Shown here: positions 53,561 to 64,000 of the stretch, in pieces
Numbering within the stretch: the first letter of the stretch is position 1
Layout: every line of letters begins with the position of its first letter
Assembly: GCA_032173965.1 (NCBI GenBank)
Contig: CM063299.1
Span: 2,911,501 to 2,975,500, forward strand
Direction of reading: 5' to 3'
DNA from: Sitta carolinensis
Lineage: Eukaryota > Chordata > Aves > Passeriformes > Sittidae
DNA length: 64,000 nt
Notes under the pieces: model-generated
What the model was told of the DNA's origin: nothing
Database searches by the model: none
Seen by the model: the letters and a program-made list of their open reading frames with translations, nothing else
Position numbers and translations under genes: made by a program

Positions 53561-56500
53561 CTGAAACAAGGAGAGAGAAAAAAAAGAAGAAAGAAAGAAA
53601 AAAAAGAGGTGGTGTTAGCAGCTCCCCACAGCCCCTGGGGGAGAGAAGGTTGAGAAGCAACAGCTCTGTTTTGCTTTCCTTAAAACCCCTGGTACAACTT
53701 CCCTAAAACCATGACACAATTTTCCTGGAGAACCACTGACTGCAGGAAGATGCTTCAGGTCTATAAGGACACGAGCCAAAGGAAAATCCACAGCACAGTC
53801 CTTGACTCCAGGGTGAGGAGAGACAAAACACAGGGCAAATCACTCCCCATCACCCACAGGCATATTTCCAGAGTCGCTTTTTTATTCCTCTAAATCCTAG
53901 ATTCTGTGGGGTGGAAAGCAGCTGTAACCAGGCACAAGTGCAAGATTGGAAATGTTCTCCTTCCTTTTCTCACACACTTGTGTAAAATCCCACATTTCCC
54001 CCTCCATCTCAGCACAATCTCCTTGATCTGTGGGTGTTTAGCAAGTGGGCATGGCCTTGGTTACACACATTTCCTGAAGGTCTGATGGTTCTGCACAGCC
54101 CTTTTTGCTGCACCAGGGAACTTTCAAGTCTCTGCTGGCATTGCAAGCCATTTACAACCTGAACCACCCGATATTACCTAATAAAGCTGATGCCTATCAG
54201 CCCTGGTGTGCAGCTTGAATGAGAAATTGGATGAATCCTTTGATCCTCACAGAGCAAAAGCCACTCACAAGAGGAGAGCAAAAGCTTGCTGAGAGATACA
54301 CGAGGATTGGATGTCCCCACATTTACATATCCCCCACACCAGGCTGCTCCTGAAGGGATGAAGGTCTCATCTCCTCCACCCCACTATTCCTGCCCTCATC
54401 CTCATACCCCCAGAGAAATATTGAACAACCTGGTGCATCGACCCTCAACGTGGTGCTCCCCAAGCCAAGGGGGATGTGCAGATTCAGTTACAGACACCAC
54501 CTAAAAGACCCCAACCCCTCCCTCCCCCAACCCCAAACCCGAGGGATCAGCTCAGCCCGAAATCCCCTCCAAGATCCCAATCCCCACACGGATAGCACAT
54601 TCAAACGCTCCCTCTAGTGGAACTTCCCAACCGATTTCACTCCCAGCCACGAATTCTGAAAAATCCCAACACTAAAACGGTGTTCTCCTCCTCCCCTTCT
54701 CTGCAGGGTAGCTGGGAAATCGAGCATCACTCACAACCCCTCGGAAGAAGACATAAAAATCAAGGGCATTAAATGCAGCCCCATTTCTCATTAAACACAA
54801 GACAAAGCACTTTCCTCTCCCACTCATCCTTCACCTTTTCCACATGACATCAATCCCCTCTGCATGGGAAATGGCACGTTGGGCTTTGTCTCACTCCTGC
54901 TATTGTTAACACATCTGGCTTTGCACACACCTTTGTCTTGCCACAAGGCCTTCATTTCCTAGATAATAAAAACTAATATTAAAAGCATTCTTTACAAAGC
55001 AGGAAGAGGCACTTAGAAGCTCCTTCAGAAGTGCAGAAGCTCTGTTCAGCAGGAGGGACTTGCTGAAGGTAAATTCTTTGCTGCGTTTCAGGTGCATCAT
55101 TAGAATTCCTGTTATTGAATTAAATGTGCTGCAATGACACGGTAACAGAGCAGTGCCTGCCAGAAAAACATGAACTTTAAAAATCCATAATTCCCTGACA
55201 AATTGCTTATTTCACACAGCACTCCATGAGTGATGGATATCCCTGGACAAGAGGGAACAAGCAGTTCACTCTGTGCTCTGCTGAAGGGTTGGCTGCTCCC
55301 CGAGTTCACAACATTAAACAGCAGAAGGGGAGAAGCCCAGGGCACCCAGGCAGAATTGCCTTGGGCTAGCACAGAGCTGAAAAGTGCAGCCAGTCTGAAA
55401 GCAGCTGCAAAGTGCACCCTGGAAAAGCAGGATCTCACCTAAATCAACCTGGATATGAATGCTGCTGAACTGCCCCAGAGACTCCAGACAAAATAAGGAA
55501 TAAATATTAAAGAAAAAACCATCAGTTTTCCTCTGGGGTTTTCTGGTCACAGCCCTCCCAGAGCCTCAGGCTCACACTGTCCCACCAGCTGAGGGTCACT
55601 CCTGCAAAGGGACAGGGCTGGGAAGTGTCTGAAGCAGCCTCTGTCTCCTCAGTAGTGTACAGGGTTCACAGGAAATTGCTTAAAAAGCCCCATGGCAACG
55701 TGACTTAGCTGGCTCCTGACAAGGTGAGAGCAGAACTGCCACGGGAAGAGGGCAGGAATAGAGCACATCCTGTTATTCCACATGCCTGAAACACAGGAAA
55801 AAGCCAAGAGTCTCCTGCCTGCCACCCAACCCTTTATTCTCCACAGTGCAGGGAGACCACGCTGCTCTCAGAGCTGCTCCCATTCAAACCAGACCTTTCA
55901 CTCCCCACTGCTGCTTCCTTACACACCCCTTCCCTAAAAGCTGCTTTCCCCATGGTTTGGAACTCAAGATTTGTGTTTCCTTTCCCAGGTACTGCCTCAG
56001 AAGGAATCTTTGCATAATCCCTGCATCCTCCAGAGGAGGAACCTGTCTGCAGCAGAGCTCACAGCAGCCTGCTCTGCACGAGAACTGTGTCCCACAAAAG
56101 CCAGCAGTGCCACAGGAGGTTGTCCCCCGTGGTCCAAGCACCAGTGCATGGTAAAGCAGCAGGTCTTACTCAGTCAGAAACACTCCAGCACCCAGCAGGT
56201 GCCCTCGCCTCGCCACAGGCGACGCGCTGAGATGAAGGAACTCCCAGAGGTGAGTCCCCAGGGGAAGATGGGCTACAAGTGCAGGAAAACCAGCCTCCCA
56301 GCAGAGGCAGGATGAGGTGGTTGCCTTGGAGATCATCATCTCTACAGCAATAGAGATTAACCCCTTGGCTGTGGAGCCAAGAGCAGAAGGAATCATCCCT
56401 GGGGTGCTGGCAGAGCAGGGCTCTCCCTGTTGACTACACACACAATACAGGCAGTGCCTGAAGCTCAGGGCTGGAAAACTTAAACTGGTTTGGAGCTTGA

Positions 56501-56859
56501 GGTTGGATTTGAGTCCTTTTGGAAGGTCTCAGGGCAGACCTTGCAGTGGGTGCCAGCAAAGATTCACACTCTTGTGAGTTGTCTCTGATGGCTGCACATT
56601 CCTGCCCCTCATCCCACACTGCAAACCCCAGCTGGGAGATGCAGAGGGGGCTGGCACAGCCCATCCCAGCACTGAGAGCAGCTCAGGCACTTCAGCATCC
56701 TGAGGAATCTCTTATAATCCCCAGGCTGCAGCAGAAAACTCGATGGTCTGACAGCAACAATGAGAATAAAACATGTTAACCCTGCAGAGTTCTCCAGCTT
56801 CCAAGGTGGCGTTTCCTAGAGTTCTGCTGCCAGCAAGAGGCACGTGCGACCAAACCCAC
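53561..56859 (-). other. RPH3AL intron between third and fourth coding exons
   Basis: About 3.3 kb. The purine run at 53567-53608 is the polypyrimidine tract of the downstream acceptor when read on the gene's strand. No other gene or repeat was recognised. Confidence 0.82.
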
Positions 56860-56989
56860 CTTTTTGCAGTCCTGGCAGAAGACAGAGGAGCTGCCCAGCA
56901 GCCCCAGTGTCTCCCCACAGAGCAGGCACTGCGAGAGGCCGTTCCCCATGGCGTTCCTCCTCATGTTCTCCAGCCTCTCCACCAGGCGC
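56860..56989 (-). CDS. RPH3AL: RPH3AL third coding exon (helix end and first half of zinc finger)
   Basis: The 130-base exon has acceptor TTGCCCGCAG and donor AAAAAG|GTGGGT. After completing Gly74 it encodes [20 protein letters not shown], then [18 protein letters not shown] and QDCKK, about residues 75-117. Two of the four zinc-binding cysteine pairs are here: Cys95/Cys98 (CLLC) and Cys112/Cys115 (CQDC). The region is part of the FYVE-related Rab-effector zinc finger that packs against the helix. Phase 0 at the 3' end. Confidence 0.96.
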
Positions 56990-58637
56990 CTGCGGGCAAG
57001 AGGCAGAGCAGAGGTCACAGCACTGCAGCAAAAGCTCTGAGTGCTCCGAGCAGGGCAAGTCCAAAAGCACTGGGAAAGGGCAAAGGAGCTAAACCTGCCA
57101 AGCCTTCTCCATTTCCCCATCTCCCTGAAAGCAGCAGTGCAGGGACTGACTTGCCCACGTCCCATTAGAAGCAGGAAGGCCAGACTGAAGGACAAAGACC
57201 AAAATGAGCCAGACTGAAGCCATCAGACCAAAATGAGCCAGACTGAAGCCATCAGACCAAAATGAGCCTGGCTGTGGCACAGGAATGCCAGCAACTGCTC
57301 CCTGCTCCATTCCACAGCCCATTCGGAAGACAGGGAGCACATATGCACACACAAAGTCTGCAGCAGCAGGGCTGGGAGAGGGGAGGAAGGCAGGATAGGC
57401 AATTAGGATGCAGGGTGTGGAGAGCATGCAGAGCAAGGCTGCTCTGCCATGAGATCACTGCTTGGCAACCTTCAGGCCTCCATCTGCAGAGGGGGACAGC
57501 AGCAGCCAGGCCATTTATCAGCAGCAGCACCAGGAGGGAGCGATTCCGCTGTCCCTGAATCCCACTCTCATTAAGGCTAATGTCCCATCCAGCAGGGCCC
57601 CTTCCCAGAGCAAGGCAAGGGCTGTTTGAAAGAGGTGCTGCCCGTGCTGGGGAGGTCAGGCTGCACAGCCAGAGCGAGCCATCATTAGTGGCTTTCTGCT
57701 CCTCGACTTGGACTCTGGCACAAAGGAACTCCCGGGAGTTAACAAAAGGCATTTCAGAGAATGCTTCACCACGGGAGCTGCAAGGGTAGCACTTGCTGCA
57801 GATCCACCAGCAACCACACAGAAGAGCCAGGCCCTTGGGGTCACTGGCTGCTGCTGGGGTCTCCCATTTATCACAAAAACATCGCTGTCACTTCTCGTTA
57901 GCCCTCGCTAACGAGCTCTGCACAGGGAAGCAGAGGAGCAGGAGGCTGGGCCTGCTGGACAGGGGCTGGGAGTCCCTGGGGTTTCCTGTCTCAGGAACAC
58001 AAACGCTGCTGGGAATGCTGCAGGGCTGCCCAGCTCCCTGGCTTTAAGGGCAGTCAGTGTAGGATTATCACAGACAGAGCTCAGGCCAGGCCTCCAGCAG
58101 GACTGAGAGCAAATGGGAACCTGCAGCAGCAAAAAGATGCCTGTAAATTAAATAATTCAAGCTAGCAAACCCCATCCAGAGGGCTCAGCCAACTAGAACA
58201 TAAACTCATTTTCGGCTCCAGGCAAAATCCCAGGGGCCTGGTGCAGGCAAGGGAAAATCTGAGTGCTCTGCCAGCACTGATCCTGAGCCACAGTGATCAT
58301 AGCAGTGATCCAGCAGCCCTGGGCACAACCAGCATCTTCCCAGCCTCTCCCAGAGCCACTGCCTCAGCACCACCTGCACCTTCCAGGGGCTGTGTCAGGG
58401 CTGCAGCCTCAGCAATACCCAAGGCTCAAAGAAAGCAAGAAGAGACTTCAGAGAGAAGGAAAACATGCCACCCTCCCCAGCGGCCATCACCTCCAAACAA
58501 GCAGCGTGAGGAGGGGAAAATAACTGACCTAAGGGATGCTGTGTGTGATGGAGGCTGAGCTCAGGCAGCTGGGAGGGCCACTCCTGTCTGTGCTGGCCTT
58601 TCCTGGGGAGGGAAGGGGGCCGGGAGTGTGACCGTAC
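56990..58637 (-). other. RPH3AL intron between second and third coding exons
   Basis: About 1.65 kb. It holds a three-copy 29-base tandem repeat (57184-57270). No exon was recognised. Confidence 0.82.
57184..57270 (+). repeat. Three-copy tandem repeat, period 29 bp
   Basis: The unit ACTGAAGCCATCAGACCAAA plus ATGAGCCAG starts at 57184, 57213 and 57242. The second and third copies differ only near the end; the first differs in its middle. Confidence 0.92.
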
Positions 58638-58781
58638 CCGATGCGCTGCTGCTCCACCACGTCCAGCCTCTCTGCCTTGCGGATGACTCCCAGGATGACC
58701 TCAAGCTCCTTGGGGCTCAGAGCCTGCATCTTCCTCTGCTTCTCAGTCTGGAATGTGTGCACTGACCAGCCCGTCTGGAGC
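58638..58781 (-). CDS. RPH3AL: RPH3AL second coding exon (Rab-binding helix, first part)
   Basis: The 144-base exon has acceptor CCCACAG and donor ATCGG|GTACGG. It completes Lys26 and continues LQTGWSVHTFQTEKQRKMQA, then LSPKELEVILGVIRKAERLD and VVEQQRIG, about residues 27-74. The charged amphipathic stretch ending in AERLDVVEQQRIG is the first long helix of the rabphilin/Noc2 Rab-binding domain, which contacts the switch regions of Rab3 and Rab27. The exon ends with GG of Gly74, completed by the next exon. Confidence 0.95.
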
Positions 58782-60136
58782 CTGTGGGAGGGGGTGGAGG
58801 GCAGGGCTCAGCTGGGACAGGAAAGCACAGAACCCCTGCCCTGCCCCACTGCTGGAGCTGCCCAGGCACAGAGAGCCACGTCAGCCTCCCGTCAGGGAAC
58901 CTGTTCCATGAGCAAAGCCCAAAGCTGGAGCCTCCCCTCACTGACCACATTTCCACATCATCCCCCCAGCAGCACTGAGTGCTGTGCTGGCTCTCCCTGC
59001 CCTCTCACCTCCCCTTCTGCTCCCGTTTGTAGTTTACCACTCCAAGCCCCCATTCCTGTTTGTCCACGAAGAGAAGCAGCACCCCTGGGGCTGGCCCTCC
59101 TGAGGAGACCCTCATAGAGAATGGTACTGATGCCAGGCACCACGAATGCCAAGAGCAAACTCCCAAAAACACAGGGATCACCTGCACCCTCCTCCCTCCA
59201 AGATCCACATCCCTGATGCCCTCAGTTCGAACACACAAATTGCTGGGCATGCCTAGAAATATAAATTTGGCACCATTCTCCCTTGGCCGAGCCCAGGTTC
59301 ACACGAGGACTTGAGCAAACCCTCTGTGCCTCACATGCAGCAGCTGATGGTTCTCCTTGGCTCACTTGGCGACAGGCAGGAGCTTTCACAGCTCAATTAA
59401 TTAATTACCATTCAGGAGGGGTTTGGAGGTCACTGGATGAACTTATGGCTGCAAGGAGAATGCTTTCTCTGTCTTCCTGCAGGCTGGGGGAGTGGCAGTG
59501 GAGAGCACTGCTCCCAACCCCCTCAAAACATGGGGTGTTCCCCTGTTTTCCAACACTCTGCAGCAGCAGCTGAGCCCAGGGGCTCAGGCAAGAACAGAGG
59601 TGGCATGGTCCCAGCTGCCAGGGAATGAAAGCATCCAAGAAAAATGCACTCCTAGTGCTTGACTCATCCCCATCCTTTTAGTCTTTAGGTTGTGCAGTAA
59701 TTTTAACTTCAGGGGGAAACAAGAACTAATGCCAAGTTCCTAAAACAAAAGGGTGCTGGCAGCTGGGGGATGCTACAATTAGATTTAGGGTGCTGCAGAG
59801 CTCTGAGGCTGCCTCCAAGCCTTCCTTTCACCCAGGGGAGGGCTGTGGGATGGACTCCCAGGGGTGCAGGGTGAGGCCAAGAGCCCAGAGCTCCAGAGAG
59901 ACACCAGGAAAGCTGTCGGGGCAGGGCTGGGGGATGGACTCCCAGGGGTGCAGGGTGAAGCCAAGAGCTCAGAGCTCCAGAGAGACACCAGGAAAGCTGT
60001 CGGGGCAGGGCTGGGGGATGGACTCCCAGGGGTGCAGGGTGAAGCCAAGAGCTCAGAGCTCCAGAGAGACACCAGGAAAGCTGTCGGGGCAGGGCTGGGG
60101 GTGGAAGGGGAGGAGGAGGAGGGTGGGAGGACTCAC
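58782..60136 (-). other. RPH3AL intron between first and second coding exons
   Basis: About 1.35 kb. The 5' end (gene strand) is occupied by an 84-base minisatellite close to the splice donor. No exon was recognised. Confidence 0.82.
59841..60101 (+). repeat. Minisatellite, period 84 bp, three copies
   Basis: Copies start at 59841, 59925 and 60009, with a further partial copy to about 60101. The second and third copies look identical; the first differs at a few positions. Because 84 is a multiple of three and the unit lacks stops in some frames, it creates long repetitive open frames on both strands that are not genes. Confidence 0.95.
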
Positions 60137-60213
60137 TTGGCTCGCAGGGCCAGCTGCCGGTCGTTGGGGCAAACCCAGGGGCCCGTCCCGCTGCCAAAAA
60201 TCATGTCAGCCAT
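60137..60213 (-). CDS. RPH3AL: RPH3AL first coding exon
   Basis: The ATG at 60213-60211 sits in a strong context (GGGGCC ATG G, with G at -3 and +4). It opens MADMIFGSGTGPWVCPNDRQ followed by LALRA, which matches the Noc2 N-terminus closely. The exon carries 25 codons plus AA of Lys26; the donor is AA|GTGAGT. A good acceptor (CACCCCTCCCCAG) lies only nine bases before the ATG, at 60222/60223; a second possible acceptor, CTTCTTCCAG, lies further upstream. Thus the 5'UTR part of this exon may be very short. An 84-base minisatellite begins 34 bases into the following intron. Confidence 0.93.
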
Positions 60214-60450
60214 GGCCCCAGCCTGGGGAGGGGTGGGGTGGCAGGGGTCACACCTGGAAGAAGCAAACAGCAGCCACTCTTGCAGCAAAGCAAACAGAGG
60301 TGATCTGCCAGCACCACGCACGGTGGGAGCAGCCAGACTCTCACCCACAGACAGTGATAAAAACATACCATCAACCTCATAAAATAAAAGCCAATAAATA
60401 CTTTCAGATACCTTGAAGGCAAGGCTGGAAGTTTAAGTTTTATGGTAAAC

Positions 60451-60486
<36 letters not shown>

Positions 60487-63400
60487 CCAGACACTCTTTG
60501 TCAGCCCTGATTTTTCATTTCAAGCTAGAGAAAAGCCTTGTCTGTAAGAATAATCTCTGCCTCCCACCTCCAGAGCCCCAGTGCTGCAGTTCTGACAGAG
60601 AAAGCCACTCTAAAGGACACAAAGAAGCTACAGTTGCCTTTTTTTTAACCTCTTAATGGGGTAACAAACAAAAACCCACGCGACGATCAGCATGAATAGT
60701 GGCAAGTCATTTCCTTCATTAGAACTGCCTCCATAATAGCCTGATATTTATAACTCCAGCCTACAATAGCAGCTTGTTTGCATTCTCTGATGCTTTAGAC
60801 AGCACCTCTTGCAGCAGATCTCCTGCTGTGGCTCCTGTCCCCGACATGGTCACGCCAGTGATTCCTTGTGTTCAGTGGAAATTCCACTGAACCGATGGAA
60901 AAAGGCAGCAAGAACCAACTCCCAGACACTCAAGGGAGAAACATCGCCAAAGAGACTCTGCAGCTGAGCACTTCTGAGTCCTATCAGCAGCAGCTCAGAT
61001 GAATGGAAAGCACCAAAGGACAGGCACAGCCAAAAGATTTCAATGGATGCTGAACTCGACTTGATGTACCGAGCTTCCAACCAGCTGGATTTGCTCTCCA
61101 GCAGAGCGAGTGTCTCACAAGCCTACTGCATAAATTCCCAGGTATTAATGCTTGTCCCCAGCACAGACACTTGCCAGCTTTGAAACCATACCTGCTGGGC
61201 AGAGATAACGTGTTTAATGCTGGTTGGCAACCAGAAATCAAGATCCAGTGGCAGGCAAGGTGTATCACCTGCCAGCCGTGCTGGAGTTCCCAAGCAAACA
61301 GTTTTTCCAGTCCCAGTCCCCAGCAGTGCTGTGCCTACCCCTGCTATCTGCTGCTGCCACACTGAGCTCTGTGCTGCTGTGCCAGGCACAGCCCTGCTGG
61401 CCTTGGCCCCCTCACACAGAGCTTGTGCACATCAAACTCTCCCCCCTGTGCCGAGCTCACACATCCCCCAGCACAGAACAGCGACCTGTGGCAGAGAATT
61501 GACAGCTCCCTGCTGCCAAACCCCACCTCGGCCCTCAGAGCCAAACCAGTCACAAACAATGAACCAGTCCCCTCCTCTCCGGCCATCCCAGTTTCTGGGA
61601 AGGGCCTGAAAAGGCAGTGCTTACAACAGGCAGGAGGGAAGAGGGGAAATTCCACACAGATTTCTTTCAGTGAAAGGGGAAAGGTGTGCGAAAAAAACTC
61701 AGCACAGTCTGACTTCAGCAAAGTGAGGCATGGAGGAGATGGGGAAGCTGCAGGACACAGGGCTGAGGCAGCAAGGGCAGACAGGAGTGTCACACAGGAC
61801 TTTTTAAACCTTTATATTAGTCGAAGTGATGGCTTTTGAAAGAGACCGTCCCTAAAAGAAAACCTCAAGCTCTGGTGCCAGCTGCTCTCCCCACTCTGCT
61901 CAGTGCCACACACTGGGTTTGCATTTCCATCCAGTCCCAGAACACCTCCTGCTCTTTTAATCTTCCTCACAATCTCAAGCGAGGAGAGAACACTGAGAAC
62001 ACCTTCCCCACACACATCCTACGGTGCTCACACACAGGGGAGCAATCAGGCATGAACAGCAAAAGAACACAGAGGCTCCCACCCTCAGGCCTGAGTTAGA
62101 AGCAGAGAAAAGCTACAATTGCACATAGAATGGCTGACCTGGGATTTTCCAGAGACTTCCCAAGCCTGTGATGTGCGGTTACAGGATTATATGCACATGT
62201 AGCCCCCCACACAAATGCATATATTAAATTACTCTTCAGCTGCACCATGAATTCCTCCCTCCCACTCCTGAACACCTGAAGAATAGCACAGCCCACACCC
62301 TGTGTCCATGCAGGGCTCCAGGCAAGCAGCCTGTGGTGGGTGGGGGGGGTCTTTGGAATAAAAGCTGGAGCTGAGCCCCACAGCACAGCCAGGGCAGAGG
62401 AGTGCTTTGCCAGCAGCTGTGCTTTCAGGGTGGAAAGCTGTGCTGGAAGCATCTCCCCCCCTCAGCAGAGCTTTATCTGCTCTACCAGAGCTGAAGGCGA
62501 GTCAGAATAGAGCACATGAGCTAAACATTTTTCTCAGGAGAGGCTTAAAGGCATTCTCCAGCCTCACAGCACAGTGAGCTTTGCTCAGCGTGACTGAACA
62601 AAACAAGCAATGTCATGGTCCTTTGCCTCTTGTTACTCAGCATACGCTTGCTGTCCTCCACATTCCCTAAGCAGCATCTGCAAAGAGAGAAAGCAAACAA
62701 AAAAGAGCCACCAGATCCCAAAAGAGTCTTCAGAGAGATTATTCCCTGAAATATTTACAGTTTTCTCTCGGCGGCGCTGGGATGTGCTGTCTCCTCTGAT
62801 GGGAGCTGCTGGCTTTGCACCTTTGCCTCTGGAAAAAGCCTGGTGGGGACACACCTTGAAGAAGGGAACAGGAATGGGGTTGCAGGGGGAAAGCAGGGCT
62901 GCAGGGAAAGGGCTGTCTCTCATGGGCGTGGGAATGATGCCAGAGGAGTGGAAGGCGTGGAGCATCTTCCCTCTTATCTCAGTACAGGACAAGAAGTGCA
63001 GGGAAATCAGAAACACCCAGATAGCAAAACTATCTGGGGAGTCATTTCCATGGGCTGTGGTGAAATATTCCCCTCGTGAAGCCTTGCATTTTTTCTCAAA
63101 AATAGTCCAATTAGCACCAAGCCATCCCTCCCTGTCCTCCTCTCCTCTCAACAAACTATTGAAGGGGAGAAACAGCCAGTCTCTATCAGTGAGAGAGCAA
63201 AGGAAACCCACAGCTCCTGGCCCACCTGCAAGTGCCCTGCACACAGGGTGACAGCAAAGCACAAGCACTTCATGCTCCAGAAAGACCTCCCAGTCCAAGC
63301 TTCTGCTTTTTGCCCAAATTCAGAATTAAAAGGGGAGCTCTTATCGATATTCTGTGACCTGCTTTGAAACCACTCCACCTGTTCATTCCTTTGTGTGATG

Positions 63401-64000
63401 GAGGAAGTCATGTGAGACAAAACCTCATTAAATCTGAGTCCACCTGGCTGCCCTTGGCACAGGAGCACGGGGGAGGAGTGCTGCCCTGCAGAGCCAACCC
63501 TTCCTCTGGGGCAGAAGCATCCTGGAGGATGCAGAACTGAGCCCATCCCTGCCTGCAGCTCTGACGTGGCTCTGCCTCTGCTGTCTCCACGATAAGAGTT
63601 GTACTCTGGCAACCAGAACTGAGAATGTGACTTCAGTCTGGGAGGGAGAAGCCTTCCAGTGGGTCTGAGTGAAGGGAACAATGGCAGGCACACACAGCCC
63701 GTGGGCATGATGCTTTTCAGAGAATTTCTGAGAAAGAAGCCAGGTTTTCTCAGAAAAACATCAGCATGAGCATCATGTATCTTACCTCAATAACTGAGCA
63801 CAGACACAGCAGGTCATACCTGCCACCTCACCAGCTGCAAGAGCAGATGCTTGAAGAAGAACATAAGAGCAAAGCACAACACAGCAATACTTATCCAGAA
63901 CACCCTCCCAGCCACCAGAGATTCCTGGATCATGCACTGCCTGACCCAGCCTGCAGCTCTGTATTTAACACCCTCAACATTTTCCTGCCCCGAATTTACC
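60214..64000 (-). other. RPH3AL 5' non-coding region (leader exon, intron or upstream DNA)
   Basis: Upstream of the first coding exon. Leader exons and the promoter could lie here or to the right of the window. I see no CpG island and no recognised gene. A 31-base A run lies at 60455-60485, and a G-rich run at about 62335-62349. Confidence 0.65.
60455..60485 (+). repeat. Poly-A run (31 A)
   Basis: Longest uninterrupted A tract in the window, not attached to a recognisable retroposon. Confidence 0.95.

Larger units (their letters stand above)
40295..60213 (-). other. RPH3AL: RPH3AL (Noc2) gene, coding part without the terminal exon
   Basis: Gene-level span. Noc2/rabphilin-3A-like is a Rab3/Rab27 effector on secretory granules, with an N-terminal Rab-binding region around a zinc finger and no C2 domains. 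Seven exons join with consistent phases (carried bases 2, 2, 0, 0, 1, 1, 1) into 910 coding bases, about 303 codons. The mammalian protein, as I recall it, is about 315 residues, so about 10-20 residues remain in an unplaced last exon. Non-coding 5' exons are expected beyond 60213 but cannot be identified. The gene lies immediately upstream of DOC2B in the same orientation. Confidence 0.93.

Noticed and set aside
59790..60416. Long repetitive open frames on both strands over the 84-bp repeat
   Set aside because: Created by a repeat unit whose length is a multiple of three; they overlap the RPH3AL coding exon and its splice donor.

Overview
This is vertebrate nuclear DNA, most likely from a bird. 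The genes are split into short exons with canonical splice sites. Introns are fairly compact, I recognise no mammalian-type SINE or LINE, and one gene start sits in a CpG island. The bird assignment is an inference; a reptile cannot be excluded from the sequence alone. There is no bacterial or plasmid content, and almost every long open frame is a non-coding shadow in GC-rich DNA.

Two genes are supported, both on the minus strand and head to tail. From about 20.3 kb leftwards off the window edge lies the 5' half of DOC2B (double C2 domain protein beta, a Ca2+ sensor for vesicle exocytosis). Four coding exons are seen: 19666-19997, 9775-9854, 4215-4289 and 2004-2113. They encode the N-terminal Munc13-interacting segment and the first part of C2A; the rest lies to the left of the window. 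Exon 1 as written contains two apparent single-base losses, at about 19830-19868 and 19695-19710. Between 60213 and 40295 lies RPH3AL (Noc2, rabphilin-3A-like), with seven coding exons: 60137-60213, 58638-58781, 56860-56989, 53474-53560, 46564-46744, 40842-40955 and 40295-40471. They spell out about 303 codons: the Rab-binding helix, a four-pair cysteine zinc finger, the SGAWF motif and the Ser-rich tail. Exon lengths and phases join exactly. The short terminal coding exon was not found.

The 20.6-40.3 kb interval between the two genes holds no gene I can recognise. It contains a probable solo LTR (36759-37051) and a patch with two perfect POU octamers (about 27010-27150). Other structure is an AT-rich LTR-like block inside DOC2B intron 2 (4413-4895), an 84-bp minisatellite 34 bp inside an RPH3AL intron (59841-60101), smaller tandem duplications, long poly-A runs and several AT-rich islands that could be conserved regulatory DNA.

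The two genes are functionally linked. RPH3AL carries the Rab-effector half, and DOC2B the C2 half, of the architecture that rabphilin-3A carries in a single protein. Here they lie next to each other in that same order and orientation. I see no undescribed gene system; this split-rabphilin layout is the most interesting biology in the window.
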